A stretch of DNA of 64,000 nucleotides from Nocardia arizonensis (GTDB lineage Bacteria; Actinomycetota; Actinomycetes; Mycobacteriales; Mycobacteriaceae): assembly GCF_001310275.1 (NCBI RefSeq), contig NZ_LGYZ01000050.1, forward strand, positions 1 through 64,000. The letters run 5' to 3'. Below are positions 1 through 10,163 of the stretch, one piece after another; the stretch's first letter is position 1, and every line of letters starts with the position of its first letter. The notes under the pieces were generated by a model, which saw only the letters and a program-made list of their open reading frames with translations, was not told the DNA's origin and searched no databases. The position numbers were made by a program, and so were the translations under genes.

Positions 1-2810
1 CCCGAATTGCGCAGGGCGGTGGCCAGCCCGTTCATGGTGAGCAGGATTCCCCGCTTCACCAATTCCGAATCGTCGCCCGCGCGCAGCCGCCGCAGCAGTT
101 CCACCTGCATCTGGTTCAGCGGTTCCAGGTAGGGGAAGCGATTGTGGATGGATTCGGACAGCGACGGGTTGTCGGCGAGCAGGCGGTCGTTGCCGGTGAT
201 GGCGGCGTGCATGCGGATGGTGCGGGCGTGCTCGTCGCGGATCATGCCGAAGATGGTGTCGCGCAGTGCCTTGTCCTCGACCAGGTCGGCGTAGCGGGCG
301 GCGATGTCGAGATCGCTCTTGGCCATCACCTGCGCCAGATTCGACAGCACGGTGCGCAGGAAAGGCCATCGCTGGTACAGCCGCGACAGGGTGGCGAGCC
401 GATCGGCGTCGCCGCCGACCCACTCCTCGAGCGCCGACCCGGTGCCGTACCAGCCGGGCAGCATGACCCTGGCCTGACTCCACGACATCACCCACGGAAT
501 CGCCCGCAGATCCGACACCGAGTTGGTGGGTTTGCGAGAGGCGGGCCTGCTGCCGATATTGAGATCGCCGACCTCGGCGACCGGGGTGGACTGCCGGAAG
601 TACTCGACGAATCCCGGTGTCTCGTGCACGAGTTCGGCATAGGCCCGGCGGGCGCGCGCGGCGAGTTCGTCCATGAGTTCGTATGCCGGTTCGGCGTCGG
701 CGCCGAGGCCTTCCACGTCAAGCAGCGTCGACTCCAGCGTGCCCGCAATGAGCGACTCCAGATTGCGGTGGGCCGCACCGGATTCGGCGTACTTCGCCGC
801 GATTACCTCCCCCTGTTCGGTGAGGCGCAGCGAACCACGCACCGCCCCCGCGGGCTGGGCCAGGATGGCATCGTAGCTGCGCCCGCCACCGCGACCCACG
901 GTGCCGCCGCGACCGTGGAACAGCCGCAACCTGATCCCGGTCTTGCGCACCACCTCGACCAGGTCGAGTTCGGCACGGTACAGCGCCCAATTCGCGGCCA
1001 GATATCCGCCGTCCTTGTTGGAATCGGAGTAGCCGAGCATCACTTCCTGGCGCATATCCTTGGCCGCCACAAGATCCCGGTACACCGCGACCTCGAGCGC
1101 CGCGGCCAGCGTCGCCGCGCCCGCGCCGAGATCCTCGATGGTCTCGAACAGCGGCACGATGCCCACCGAGCAGGCGGGCGGACCGTCGGGTTCACCCGGA
1201 TCGAGCAGACCGCCCTCCTTGAGCAGCAGCGCGGCCTCGAGCATGTCGCTGACCGAGGTGCACATGCTGATGACGTAGTTGGGCACCGCTTCCGGGCCGA
1301 GCGTGTCCACGACATCGCGTGCGGCCCTGATGATCCCGAGTTCCTTGGCGGCCAGTTCGCCGAGGCGCGCGTGCGGCCCGAGCAGCGGTCGCCTGGTGCG
1401 CAATTCGGCCGCGAGCAACTCGACCCGCTCGTGTTCGGCCAACGCCGCGTAGTTCGGGTGCACCCCCGCCCAGGCGAGCAGTTCGGTCACGACCTGTTCG
1501 TGCACTTCCGAGTTCTGGCGCATGTCCAGACCCTGCAAGTGGAAGCCGAAGGTCTCCACAGCGTGCCGCAAAGCCGCGAGCCGGTCGTCGGCGAGCAGAT
1601 CGTCACCGCTGGCGCGCATGGAGGCATCGATGGCATCGAGGTCGTCGAGTAGTTCCTGGGGGGTGGAATACGGTGTCGCCGAATCGGTTTCCGTTGGGGT
1701 GAGAGTCACCGCCGATGGTTCCGCGGACGCGGGCGCCGCACCGTCGATCGCGGTGAGCGCACGGGTCGCCGTGGCCGTCAGCCGGATCCGAATCGTGTGC
1801 AGCGCACGGCGATACGGTTCATCGGCATACACGGTCGGATCGGTGTAGCCCGCCGCGGCCAATTCCGCCACGCGCGGGGACACCTCCACCAGCCGGGCCG
1901 ACTGCGCCAGCGATTTCGCCAATTCCTCGAGGTCGCGCAGATAGCGGCCGAAGGCCACCGTCGCGGCCTGTCCGGCCGCGTGCCGCACCACCTCGGCGGT
2001 CACATATGGATTGCCGTCGCGGTCACCGCCGATCCAGGACCCCGGGCGCAGGATCGGACGCGGCAACAATTCGACACCCGGCCAGCGCGAGCGCAGCGCG
2101 GCGCGCACCTCGGCATTGATCGCCGGGATCAGGTCGAACAGCGTCAGGTCGTAGTAGCGCAGCCCGACCGCGATTTCGTCCTGAATCCGCAACCGCTGCA
2201 AGCGGATCAGTGCCGTGCGCCACAGCGCGAGCACCTGCCCGCGGATCTTCAGGTCGATGCCGGCGCGCTCGCGTTCGGAGTCGGCGTAGCGCTGCCGCAG
2301 CCGCATGAGATCGGTGATCTTCGCCTGCACGTCGAAGACGGTGCGCCGCCGGGTCTCGGTGGGGTGCGCGGTGATCACCGGGGACACCAGCGCGTCGGCG
2401 AGCAGATCGGCGACCGCGCCGCCGTCGAGCGCCGCGGCGTCCAGTTTGCGGTAGGTGGCGGCCAGGGAGGAATCCTGCGGTGGTTCGCCCGCCGCCTCGT
2501 GCGCGGCGCGGCGGCGATCGCGCTGGATGTCCTCGGCGAGATTGGCCAGCAGCACGAAATAGCTGAAGGCCCGGATCAGCGGCAGCGCCACCGCGATATC
2601 GACGCCCTCGAGCATCTGCGCGACCGCGCTGCGGCCCACCTCCTCGCGCCGCACCCGGAATGCCTCGATGCGCACCCGCTCGATGAGGTCGAAGACCTCG
2701 GGGCCCTCGTGGTCGCGAATGGTGTCGCCGAGCACGCCCCCGAGAAACCGGATGTCGTCGCGCAGCGGCCGGATGGCGTCCTGTTCGGTCTCGATCCGCG
2801 GTTCGGTCAT
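1..2810 (-). CDS. ppc: Phosphoenolpyruvate carboxylase (3' end just off the window)
   Basis: Carboxylates phosphoenolpyruvate to oxaloacetate in the cytoplasm, refilling the TCA cycle. I translated the minus strand from the ATG at 2810. About 936 residues are visible, which matches the family's usual 900-970. The catalytic landmarks are present in order: TAHPTE with the catalytic His, [18 protein letters not shown] and the Gly-rich FHGRGG loop. The visible end reads LRNSG, and members of this family normally end in RNTG, so only the last base of the Gly codon and the stop are missing at the left edge. Long open frames on the opposite strand here are shadows. Confidence 0.96.
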   Translation of the reverse strand, partial: MTEPRIETEQDAIRPLRDDIRFLGGVLGDTIRDHEGPEVFDLIERVRIEAFRVRREEVGRSAVAQMLEGVDIAVALPLIRAFSYFVLLANLAEDIQRDRRRAAHEAAGEPPQDSSLAATYRKLDAAALDGGAVADLLADALVSPVITAHPTETRRRTVFDVQAKITDLMRLRQRYADSERERAGIDLKIRGQVLALWRTALIRLQRLRIQDEIAVGLRYYDLTLFDLIPAINAEVRAALRSRWPGVELLPRPILRPGSWIGGDRDGNPYVTAEVVRHAAGQAATVAFGRYLRDLEELAKSLAQSARLVEVSPRVAELAAAGYTDPTVYADEPYRRALHTIRIRLTATATRALTAIDGAAPASAEPSAVTLTPTETDSATPYSTPQELLDDLDAIDASMRASGDDLLADDRLAALRHAVETFGFHLQGLDMRQNSEVHEQVVTELLAWAGVHPNYAALAEHERVELLAAELRTRRPLLGPHARLGELAAKELGIIRAARDVVDTLGPEAVPNYVISMCTSVSDMLEAALLLKEGGLLDPGEPDGPPACSVGIVPLFETIEDLGAGAATLAAALEVAVYRDLVAAKDMRQEVMLGYSDSNKDGGYLAANWALYRAELDLVEVVRKTGIRLRLFHGRGGTVGRGGGRSYDAILAQPAGAVRGSLRLTEQGEVIAAKYAESGAAHRNLESLIAGTLESTLLDVEGLGADAEPAYELMDELAARARRAYAELVHETPGFVEYFRQSTPVAEVGDLNIGSRPASRKPTNSVSDLRAIPWVMSWSQARVMLPGWYGTGSALEEWVGGDADRLATLSRLYQRWPFLRTVLSNLAQVMAKSDLDIAARYADLVEDKALRDTIFGMIRDEHARTIRMHAAITGNDRLLADNPSLSESIHNRFPYLEPLNQMQVELLRRLRAGDDSELVKRGILLTMNGLATALRNS

Positions 2811-2917
2811 CCTCCGACAGTACTGCCGAGTAGCCCCGAGCGGGCGCTTGGTCGCGCGGGGTCCACCGGCCGCGTTCGTGCCGCCGCCCTCGCACGGCAC
2901 GCCATCGGTTCTCCGGG

Positions 2918-3334
2918 TCAGAGGACCTGGGAGAAGCGCAGGTGGTTGCCCCACGGATCGCGGAAACCGCAGTCGCGCACACCGTAGGGCTGGCTGATCG
3001 GCTCCTGGGTGACCTCGACACCGGCATCGCGCAACCGCGCGAAGGTGGCCTCGACATCCTCGGTGGTGAAGATCAGCGTGCTCTGCGCGCCGGAGGCGAG
3101 CCGGGCGCGCGCCGCCTCGGCCATTTCCGGCACCGGCACCATCTCCGGGTACTCCAGGATGAATTCCAGTCCCGGCTGCGCGGCGGGCCCCACCGTGACC
3201 CAGCGGCCGCCCGCGAACGGCATGTCCTGGCGCACCTCGAGTCCGATGACGTCGCGGTAGAACTCCAGCGCCTTCTCCTGGTCGGCGACCAGCAGGGCGA
3301 CGTGGGTCAGCGTGTAATCCTTGCCATTGCTCAT
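2918..3334 (-). CDS. VOC-superfamily (glyoxalase-like) protein
   Basis: A 138-residue protein with one vicinal-oxygen-chelate module pair. It opens with the typical [20 protein letters not shown] strand and helix and ends with [11 protein letters not shown], where His and Glu/Asp metal ligands usually lie. The substrate is unknown; relatives include glyoxalase I, dioxygenases and antibiotic-binding proteins. It sits 107 bases upstream of ppc on the same strand. A weak purine-rich site precedes the ATG at 3334. The family call is firm; the reaction cannot be assigned. Confidence 0.85.
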   Translation of the reverse strand: MSNGKDYTLTHVALLVADQEKALEFYRDVIGLEVRQDMPFAGGRWVTVGPAAQPGLEFILEYPEMVPVPEMAEAARARLASGAQSTLIFTTEDVEATFARLRDAGVEVTQEPISQPYGVRDCGFRDPWGNHLRFSQVL

Positions 3335-3555
3335 GAGTTCCCTCTCTTACGGTTCGTGGAGCCGACACCGATATGACGGCGGTCGCGCGCGGAATTCATC
3401 GGTCCGCGCCGCGAACGATATCGCCACAGCTCACAGCGCGCGTGCGGCACGAACCGGATCGCCCGTGGCGAACGCCGGCGGGCAGATCGCCGACGACCGC
3501 GCGTCGACGGCGAGCGGGATGCTCATCCACGCGGCCGGACCGATCGCACCGGCGT

Positions 3556-4170
3556 TCAGCCGCGCGAGCCGACCGGCGGCGGGGTGATGCGGTGCATCAG
3601 CACTTGCTCGAGCAGGGCGACCAGCACGTCCCGCACCGAATCACGCCGCCGCGCATCGCATTCCAGGACAGGAATCCAATCGTCGAGCTCCAGCGCCTCG
3701 CGGACCTCGTCCAGTTCGAAGAGTTCGCCGTTCTCGAAGCGGTTCACCACCACCACGAACGGCGTGCCGTGCTGTTCGAAATAGTCGAGCACCGGATAGC
3801 AGTCCTCGACGCGGCCGGTGTCGACCACGATCACCGCGCCGAGCGCGCCATCCACCAGATCGTCCCAGAGGAAGACGAAACGATCCTGGCCAGGTGTGCC
3901 GAACAGGTACAGGATCAGCGAACTGTCGAGGGTGATGCGGCCGAAATCGAGGGCGACCGTCGTGGTGGACTTGTCGACCTGACGGCCCGGATCGTCCACC
4001 CCGACCGCCATCTCCGTCATCGCCGCCTCGGTCACCAGCGGTTCGATCTCGGAGATCGCGCCGATGAACGTGGTCTTCCCGACGCCGAAGCCGCCGCTGA
4101 CCACGATCTTCACCGACGACGGCGCGGGCTGCGCCGTGGTGAGCGGTCCGAATTCAAAGTGCCCGGACAA
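3556..4170 (-). CDS. Conservon small GTPase (CvnD-like ATP/GTP-binding protein)
   Basis: Last gene of a four-gene conservon. It is a Ras-like small GTPase thought to receive signals from the upstream sensor complex at the membrane. Visible motifs: P-loop GGFGVGKTT near residue 25, a DxxG-type switch in LFGTPGQDRF, and an NRF segment in the position of the NKxD base-recognition motif. The frame is open further upstream, but family members start about 20 residues before the KIVV strand. The TTG at 4170 follows an AGGATCAGGG purine run and overlaps the end of the DUF742 gene by 17 bases, so I use it, giving 204 residues. Translational coupling is likely. Confidence 0.88.
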   Translation of the reverse strand: MSGHFEFGPLTTAQPAPSSVKIVVSGGFGVGKTTFIGAISEIEPLVTEAAMTEMAVGVDDPGRQVDKSTTTVALDFGRITLDSSLILYLFGTPGQDRFVFLWDDLVDGALGAVIVVDTGRVEDCYPVLDYFEQHGTPFVVVVNRFENGELFELDEVREALELDDWIPVLECDARRRDSVRDVLVALLEQVLMHRITPPPVGSRG

Positions 4171-4597
4171 GATCCCTGATCCTCTCGATGGCCGCGATGG
4201 ACAAGTCGGGGGCGTCGCGGACCCGCACATACCCCTGGGTGGCGAGATCGCCCACGACAACCCGCGCGACGCCGATCGGCACCCGCAATGCCGTCGCGAT
4301 CTCGGCGATCGAATACGCCACCTGGCACAGCGCGACCACCGTACGCTCCTCGAATCGCAGCGGCGCCGACAACGCCGCCGGACTCGCCTGAACCAGGGTC
4401 TCGATGCGCAGACCGTCCACCAGCGGCGCGGTACGGCCCGCCGTCACCACGAAGGGACGCACGAAGCTCTCCGCGGTCTCACCATCGGGGTAGACCGCCC
4501 GATCCGGCCGCGGCGCGACCGGATCGAACCATCCCGTCGATCGGGCGGCCGGGATCATGCGCGGGTCGGGCAGGCGCGGCCGATCGGGATCTCTCAT
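4154..4597 (-). CDS. DUF742 protein of the conservon (CvnC-like)
   Basis: A 147-residue DUF742 protein, the third conservon component. It has a Pro/Arg-rich N-terminus and then a compact winged-helix-like region (ALCQVAYSIAEIATALRVPI) typical of the family, around residues 85-130. Its ATG overlaps the stop of the roadblock gene in an ATGA arrangement, and its own end overlaps the GTPase gene. In characterised Streptomyces conservons the equivalents form a membrane-associated signalling complex resembling a eukaryotic G-protein module. The exact biochemical role of DUF742 is unknown. Confidence 0.88.
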   Translation of the reverse strand: MRDPDRPRLPDPRMIPAARSTGWFDPVAPRPDRAVYPDGETAESFVRPFVVTAGRTAPLVDGLRIETLVQASPAALSAPLRFEERTVVALCQVAYSIAEIATALRVPIGVARVVVGDLATQGYVRVRDAPDLSIAAIERIRDLVRAL

Positions 4598-5040
4598 CTG
4601 CGCAACGTCTCTCGCAATTGGGTGATCAACGCGGGATCGAGCAGTGCACCCGCCCGCTCGGCCAGCACCGCCATCTCGTACCCGACCAGACCGACATCGC
4701 AGTTGCCGTCGGCGATGACGCCGAGACAGCTGCCGTCACCGAGCGCCGAGATCAGCAGGAAACCGCGCTTCATCTCGATCATGATCAGTTTGAGACCGTC
4801 GAAATCGTAACTGCGCGAAGCACTCTTGGCGAGACTGGCGAGCCCGGACACCATCGCGGCGAGCCGATCGGCACCGGCGCGGTCGAGACCGTCGGACATG
4901 GCGATGAGTAGCCCGTCGGAGGACACGGCGACCGAATCGCGGACTCCATCGGTATTGCGGACGAAATTCGCCAGCAGCCAGTTGAAGGTCTGCGGATCCG
5001 GTGTGGCACCGACCGAAGTGGTCACGGCATGTGTAGTCAC
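4594..5040 (-). CDS. Roadblock/LC7-domain protein of the conservon (CvnB-like, MglB-like)
   Basis: A 148-residue roadblock/LC7 protein. This fold commonly acts as a dimeric regulator, often a GTPase-activating partner, of small GTPases, which fits the GTPase two genes downstream. The core FNWLLANFVRNTDGVRDSVA through the VSSDGLLIA strand is characteristic. The start is GTG at 5040, overlapping the stop of the sensor gene by four bases (GTGA). The next gene overlaps by ATGA. This unbroken coupling supports stoichiometric expression of one complex. Confidence 0.92.
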   Translation of the reverse strand: MTTHAVTTSVGATPDPQTFNWLLANFVRNTDGVRDSVAVSSDGLLIAMSDGLDRAGADRLAAMVSGLASLAKSASRSYDFDGLKLIMIEMKRGFLLISALGDGSCLGVIADGNCDVGLVGYEMAVLAERAGALLDPALITQLRETLRR

Positions 5041-8000
5041 GAACTCCCCTTGTCGTACTCAATCATCGAGCGCTTCCGCGCCGGATCACCGGCGCGCGTG
5101 TCGGATTCGTTTCCGACGACGTCTCGTCCCGTCGGCGGGACCTGCGCGGACGGCGCCGCCGCCCGAGAGCGGAGCAGCTCATCCGCGGAAAGCAGTTTGC
5201 GATGCGGACGGGTCTCGTCCCTCCCCGTCGCCGCTCGTGGCACACCGGATCGCGGGGGTTGGGGCCCGGCGGACCGCAGCGAAGCGGTCGACTGCGGCGA
5301 AGCGGTCGACTGCGGCGAAGCGGTCGACTGCGGCGAAGCGGTGGGTCGCCGGATGCCCGACAGCACAGCAGGATAAGGCGGTGCGGCGGGTCGCGGCGGG
5401 TCCTGCGGCGGCGATGCGGAGGCTCGCTCGAGCGCGGAGAGATCCGACGGCAAGCCAGGTCGCGGCGCGGCGGACGGTTGCGGGCCGGCGAACCGCGGCG
5501 ACGCAATCGACGGCGGGGACAGCGAAGTGACCTGTGTGGAACCGGTCGACGGCGCGGACGGCAGTGGCGCGCCGCGCTGGACTCCGGTGCGGAAGGCGGA
5601 CAGCATGCCGCGCACCTCCTCGGGCGTTCGTTCCGGGACGGGTGTGCGGGGAGGGCGCGGCGGCATCGGACGTGCGGCCGGACCGTCGGGCCGTTGGCGC
5701 TTATTGCGCTTCACCAGGCCGTTGCGGGTGCGCTGGACCGGCACCGGCCCGGATTCGACCGGGGCAGAATCGGATTCGGATACTTGCCACCAGTGTTGGT
5801 TCGACTCCGAGCCGGTGACCGAGTCCGCGGCCGTGGCGCCATCCGCGGTGTGCGGCGCTCCGGCCGCGGACACCGCGGTCGGGGCGGCCTTCTCGGCGGC
5901 GAGAACCTCTGCGGCATCAGCGGCGGAGCCGGTCGCCGAAGCAGAGGTGACACCGGGGCCGAATCCGGCGCCGGGCGCAGCCGCGCCGACGCCGGCACTC
6001 GCGGCGGGCGTGACCGTCGGCGCGGTCTTGTCGCGGCGGTCGCGTGAGGCGGGACTTCCCGTGTCGGCCACTCGACGGTGACCACGTTCGCGGCCGGCCG
6101 CGTGCGCGGGTCCCGGACCGTTCCAGCTCTCCAGGGCCGCGGCCGCGGTAAGTCCGGCATCGGCGGAATGTGCGGGGCGACGTTCCCGCGCGGCGGTTTC
6201 GGCGTTCGGAGGCGCGCCGCGGCTTTCCGCGGACGCGGCCGCGAGTTCGGTCGGATCAGCGACGCTCGCCGAGGCGAGCAAACCGCCGTCGGGTTCGGTG
6301 AACGCGAACAGCGAATTCTCCCGGACGCTCGGGTCATCGACGACATCGGCGGCGATCGGATCATCGGGCGCGGAGAGCGGTTCGACGTGTCCCCCGTCGA
6401 GGATTTCGGGGGGAAGCAGGAGGCGGGCGACTATGCCGCTGACGGGCGAGGTGTTGAGCTCGACATCGACCTTCAGGCGGCGGGCGAGGCGGCCGACGAC
6501 GTAGTGGCCCAGGTAACGGGTGGAGGCGACGAGGAAGTCGCGTTCGCCGCGCAGGCGGGCATTGGCCTCGGCGAGGGCGGCGGCGGGCATGCCGACGCCG
6601 TGGTCGACCACGGCCAGCAGATAGCCCGACCCGCGTTTGCGGCCGTAGACCTCTACCTCCAGATCCGGTGGGGAGAAGGCCAATCCGTTCTCGATGAGCT
6701 CGGCGAGCATATGCGCCAGTTCGCTGACCACCGCGCCAACGACCGCGACCTCGTCGATGCGCCGCAGCACGACCCGCCGGTAGTCGTCGACCTCGGACAG
6801 ACTGGCGCGAATCACGTCGGTGAGCGGGATCGGCGCGGTCCAGCGACGCGGACTGCCCTCGCCGACCAGTACCAGCAGACTCTCGGCATTGCGGCGCATA
6901 CGGGTGGCGAGGTGATCGAGTTCGAACAGATTCGACAGTGCCTCGGGGTCGAGTTCCCCGCGCTCGAATTCGCTGATCAGACCGAGTTGGCGGCGCAGCA
7001 GATTCTGGTTGCGCCGCGCCAGATTCGACATGGACTCGGTACTGTTGCGCCGCATCACCGCCTGTTCGGAGGCGAGGTCGACCGCCGTCGTCTGCACCCG
7101 GTCCAATGCGCCCGCCACGGCCGCGATCTCCAGGCACGCCCCGGCGGGCGCGCGCACCGGGGCGGGTGGGTCGGGCGCGTCGTCGGAGGCTTCGTGCCAG
7201 GCGGCGATCACCTCCGGCAGACGCCGACTCGCCACCTCGTCGGCTTCGGCCGCGAGCGCGGCGAGCGGCCGGACGATGGCGCGCAGACTGGCGATGACAA
7301 GCCCGATCTGGGCCGCGATCGCCAGCAGCGCCGCACCGACGAACAGGCCGAGCCGCAGTGCGGCGTCGCGGCGCAGCCGTTCGGCTCGATCCGCGACCGC
7401 CGCACCGACCGACCGCTGCACCGCCCGCTGATCATCGATGACGGCGGTCATCTGCGACCACCACGCGATCGCGTCCACCGACGAGACCAGCGGTCCCGCC
7501 GTCGAGGCGATCGCGACATTCTCCGATGCGGCGGCGCGCAGGGCGTCCTCGCTCGCCAGCGCCGCGTCGAGCATGGCCTGCTGGGCGGGGGTGGCATCGC
7601 GCGCGAAGGCAGCCAATCCCGCGACCTTGGCAGCCCGAATGTCCAGGAACTGCACGTATTCCCCGGGGCCGAATCCCTCGGCGGAGAAGACGCCGTTGAG
7701 GAATCCGCGTTCCCGCGCGGTCTGCTCCTTGGCCTCGCCGAGCGCGTATAGGGTCTGCAATCCGTGCCTGACCTGCGAGTCGCCGGCCTGGTCCAGACCC
7801 AGCCGCAGAGTGTTGAGTGCGTTGATGCCGTCGGTGTAGTACTGGAAGGCGGCAGCGCGCGGTATCCGGCCCGCGTCGATCTGGGTTCGGGTCGCCGCCA
7901 GCGTGGCGAAATGGCCGAGGGCCGAACGGACCTGGTCCGTGCCGGGCGCCCGCTCGGCCAGCGCGGCGTCCAGCGCCTGGAACGCGCGGTCGGTATTGCC

Positions 8001-8348
8001 GCGCTGATCCACCACCGGTTCGCGCAGTCGTCCGTCGCCGCCGAGCCTGCCATTGGTGAGACCGCGTTCGCGCTGGACCTCGTGCAGCACGTCCTGGACC
8101 GCGAGTCCGAGCGCCACGGCGTCGGCGGTGTCGCCGCTGTGCCGGAATGCGTCGAGCTCGCGGGCGACGGTGACGCCGAGCAGCGCCGACACCAGCAGCA
8201 GCGACACCAGCAGGATTCGGGTCAGCTGCCCGCGAATAGTGCGTGGCCGTACCAGATCCAGTGCCGCCGCGCCTCGTCGGCCCTCGTTCGCGCGAGGCGC
8301 GACATCGGTTGTCCCACCGGGCTTCTCCGGTCCAGACCGTAAACGCAC
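5037..8348 (-). CDS. Conservon sensor ATPase with nitrate-sensing-type domain (CvnA-like)
   Basis: Large membrane sensor heading the conservon, 1103 residues from the GTG at 8348. I chose that GTG because GGAGGAG lies 6-7 bases upstream; the frame is open to 8396. Order: basic N-terminus, TM1 about 44-66, an extracytoplasmic NIT-type helical domain (QRERGLTNGRL, ARERGFLNGVF repeats) to about 310, TM2 about 330-355, HAMP-like linker, and a histidine-kinase-like ATPase with ELIENGLAFSPP and VVDHGVGM near 550-600. The C-terminal 450 residues are low-complexity Ala/Pro/Ser-rich and probably disordered. A clear phospho-acceptor H-box is not obvious, as in other conservon sensors. The ligand is unknown. 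Confidence 0.92.
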   Translation of the reverse strand: MRLRSGPEKPGGTTDVAPRANEGRRGAAALDLVRPRTIRGQLTRILLVSLLLVSALLGVTVARELDAFRHSGDTADAVALGLAVQDVLHEVQRERGLTNGRLGGDGRLREPVVDQRGNTDRAFQALDAALAERAPGTDQVRSALGHFATLAATRTQIDAGRIPRAAAFQYYTDGINALNTLRLGLDQAGDSQVRHGLQTLYALGEAKEQTARERGFLNGVFSAEGFGPGEYVQFLDIRAAKVAGLAAFARDATPAQQAMLDAALASEDALRAAASENVAIASTAGPLVSSVDAIAWWSQMTAVIDDQRAVQRSVGAAVADRAERLRRDAALRLGLFVGAALLAIAAQIGLVIASLRAIVRPLAALAAEADEVASRRLPEVIAAWHEASDDAPDPPAPVRAPAGACLEIAAVAGALDRVQTTAVDLASEQAVMRRNSTESMSNLARRNQNLLRRQLGLISEFERGELDPEALSNLFELDHLATRMRRNAESLLVLVGEGSPRRWTAPIPLTDVIRASLSEVDDYRRVVLRRIDEVAVVGAVVSELAHMLAELIENGLAFSPPDLEVEVYGRKRGSGYLLAVVDHGVGMPAAALAEANARLRGERDFLVASTRYLGHYVVGRLARRLKVDVELNTSPVSGIVARLLLPPEILDGGHVEPLSAPDDPIAADVVDDPSVRENSLFAFTEPDGGLLASASVADPTELAAASAESRGAPPNAETAARERRPAHSADAGLTAAAALESWNGPGPAHAAGRERGHRRVADTGSPASRDRRDKTAPTVTPAASAGVGAAAPGAGFGPGVTSASATGSAADAAEVLAAEKAAPTAVSAAGAPHTADGATAADSVTGSESNQHWWQVSESDSAPVESGPVPVQRTRNGLVKRNKRQRPDGPAARPMPPRPPRTPVPERTPEEVRGMLSAFRTGVQRGAPLPSAPSTGSTQVTSLSPPSIASPRFAGPQPSAAPRPGLPSDLSALERASASPPQDPPRPAAPPYPAVLSGIRRPTASPQSTASPQSTASPQSTASLRSAGPQPPRSGVPRAATGRDETRPHRKLLSADELLRSRAAAPSAQVPPTGRDVVGNESDTRAGDPARKRSMIEYDKGSS
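5281..5342. repeat. 18-bp tandem repeat inside the conservon sensor gene
   Basis: Three perfect head-to-tail copies of an 18-base unit (5281-5298, 5299-5316, 5317-5334) and a partial fourth. On the coding strand they add the hexapeptide TASPQS per copy in the disordered tail. The repeat is in frame, so copy-number change would lengthen or shorten the tail without breaking the gene. Confidence 0.95.
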
Positions 8349-8455
8349 CACCTGCTCCTCCGAACGCGAGCCGTGACAGCTCCACGACGAGCGCACGGAA
8401 AGTCAGGAGCACGCTCCCACAGGGGGTTTCGGCCGTCAATGCAAGAAGCGGACAA

Positions 8456-8505
8456 ATCGGACATACTATCGGTTTGTATACATGCTGGTAATCAACATGT
8501 TCCGG
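8456..8505 (-). promoter_or_regulatory. AT-richer upstream region of the conservon, possible promoter or operator
   Basis: The 197 bases between the conservon sensor and the next gene contain an unusually AT-rich patch with the palindrome TGTATACA at 8475-8482 and TTGATT and TAGTAT-like hexamers on the minus strand. It would drive the four-gene conservon. Spacing of the hexamers is not ideal, so the exact promoter is uncertain. Confidence 0.25.
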
Positions 8506-8545
8506 TGTGTCCATCCGCTCACACGGACACCGGCGCGACGGTGGG

Positions 8546-9565
8546 TCAGCCGGCGAGGATCGCCAGTACCGCGTCGGAGGTGTAGAAGGGTTCGAGCCGT
8601 TCCCGAATCAGGCCGGCCAGTACGCCATTGCGCTTGGCGCCCTCGATGATCGCCGGTCCGTAGCGCAGGATCTCGGCGGCGATATCGTCACCGGTGAGGC
8701 CGAGTTCGGGCAGCATGGCCGCCAGGGTGTAGTCGCCGTATTTCTGGAAGAAGACGTCGACGCATTCATCGAGCAGCAGCCCGAAGTATTCCTTTTCCCG
8801 TGTCGTGACCATGATTTCGTAGCAGAGCAGGACCAGTTCGTTGAGATCCTTCCGCGTCAGGTACTCGTGCAGTCCGCTGACCGGTTCTCCCGCGTGCAGA
8901 TCCCAGAACTCCATCGCCGCCGAATGCACGGGGGCCTCGCGCAGCATTTCCCGAATGGCGTTGTTGGTGCGTTTGAGCGCGAACAGCGCGCCCTTGCCCG
9001 CGAGGTCACCGACGAAGGAGTTGTCGGCCACCTTCTTGGCCCGATTCGCCGCCGACTGCCCGATCGACATCAACGAGGACATGCCGGGAATCTTCTCCGC
9101 GCGTTCCCGGTTGGCGGCCATGAAATCGTTGATGAGTTTGTCCACGAACTTCGCGGCGACGGTGGCCACCAGCGGACTCTCGGTGAGCCGGTCGAGTATG
9201 CGTTCCTGGGCCTGGTGCATCCCGAAGATCTTCTCCAGCAGCGCCTCGACCGGTTCCCGGTCCACCACGTCGCCGAGGGTGTACTCGTCGTTCTCGGCGA
9301 TGTTGTCGTAGATCGAGTCCGCGAACACCCCCGCCATATCGGCGAAGACCGGGCTGCCGCCGACCAGTTCGACCACGGTGCGCACCGTCCGCTTGGCCTG
9401 CTCGGCCTCGATGACCTCGCGCACGACGAGGGTGTCGGCGATCTCGACGACCGCGGCGACGTCGCGGCCGATCACCTCCGTGAACCGGTCACCGCTCACC
9501 TCGGCGAGCAGGAATTCCACCTGGGCATCGAGCAGTCGTTCGGCGATCTCGCGAGGCTCGCTCAT
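8546..9565 (-). CDS. Conserved hypothetical protein, all-helical
   Basis: A 339-residue protein I do not recognise. It is rich in long amphipathic helices, with no signal peptide or membrane span and a balanced composition typical of a real cytoplasmic protein. Features are ERAEKIPGMSSLMSIGQSAA in the middle and an acidic N-terminal half. An AGGAG purine run precedes the ATG at 9565 by about 15 bases. It lies 38 bases downstream of another unknown gene on the same strand and probably forms an operon with it. No catalytic motif is visible, so I assign no function. Confidence 0.8.
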   Translation of the reverse strand: MSEPREIAERLLDAQVEFLLAEVSGDRFTEVIGRDVAAVVEIADTLVVREVIEAEQAKRTVRTVVELVGGSPVFADMAGVFADSIYDNIAENDEYTLGDVVDREPVEALLEKIFGMHQAQERILDRLTESPLVATVAAKFVDKLINDFMAANRERAEKIPGMSSLMSIGQSAANRAKKVADNSFVGDLAGKGALFALKRTNNAIREMLREAPVHSAAMEFWDLHAGEPVSGLHEYLTRKDLNELVLLCYEIMVTTREKEYFGLLLDECVDVFFQKYGDYTLAAMLPELGLTGDDIAAEILRYGPAIIEGAKRNGVLAGLIRERLEPFYTSDAVLAILAG

Positions 9566-9603
9566 CGGAATCCATCCCTCTCCTGCGGCGCGCCCCGATC
9601 GGT

Positions 9604-10125
9604 CTATCGATCGCGACGTTCGGCATCCTCGCCGCGCAACGACTCGCGTATGCGGTTCAGACGTTCGCGCGCCGCCTTCTCGCGCGCCTGAAATTGTTCC
9701 TCCACACCGCGGCCCGCCGGGGTCTGCCGGTCGAGTTCACCCATCCCCTGCGCGGTGCCGAAGCGCTGCTCGACCTTATCGCGAACAGAGTCGAAACTCG
9801 GCACACCGGAGTCGGAATAGCCGCCGGTCGACGACGTGCCCAACGGGCCGGTCGACGGAATCGGTACCGCAGGTACCGGAAAAACGCCTCCGACCTGCTG
9901 CCCCGATACGGCGTCACCGGAGGTCGGGCCCGAGCCCGCCGCGGCCGAAGTGGCGGGATTCACATTCTCGACCGTCTCGGCATGATGGACGCCCGACAGT
10001 TCGTCGAGCGCGGCGCGCAGTGCCCACAGCCCCGATCGACCCGCAACCACCGGACGCAGAACCGCGATGAGTTCGGCATCCGACAGCGCCGCCAAGCGCG
10101 CCGCGATATCGCTGTCATCAGTCAT
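9604..10125 (-). CDS. Hypothetical protein with disordered middle and coiled-coil C-terminus
   Basis: A 173-residue protein. Residues 1-50 are a helical module (ARLAALSDAELIAVLRPVVA), 50-115 a Ser/Gly/Pro-rich probably disordered linker, and 115-173 a charged helix (EQFQAREKAARERLNRIR) that could form a coiled coil. It has no signal sequence. It precedes the 339-residue unknown protein with a 38-base gap, so the two are probably co-transcribed and could interact. Its family was not recognised. Confidence 0.7.
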   Translation of the reverse strand: MTDDSDIAARLAALSDAELIAVLRPVVAGRSGLWALRAALDELSGVHHAETVENVNPATSAAAGSGPTSGDAVSGQQVGGVFPVPAVPIPSTGPLGTSSTGGYSDSGVPSFDSVRDKVEQRFGTAQGMGELDRQTPAGRGVEEQFQAREKAARERLNRIRESLRGEDAERRDR

Positions 10126-10163
10126 AGAGCCAGGCTACGCAGCAGCGGCGGCCCGCGAATCGA

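Noticed and set aside
144..1652. 502-codon plus-strand open frame
   Set aside because: Antisense shadow of ppc, whose catalytic motifs read on the minus strand.
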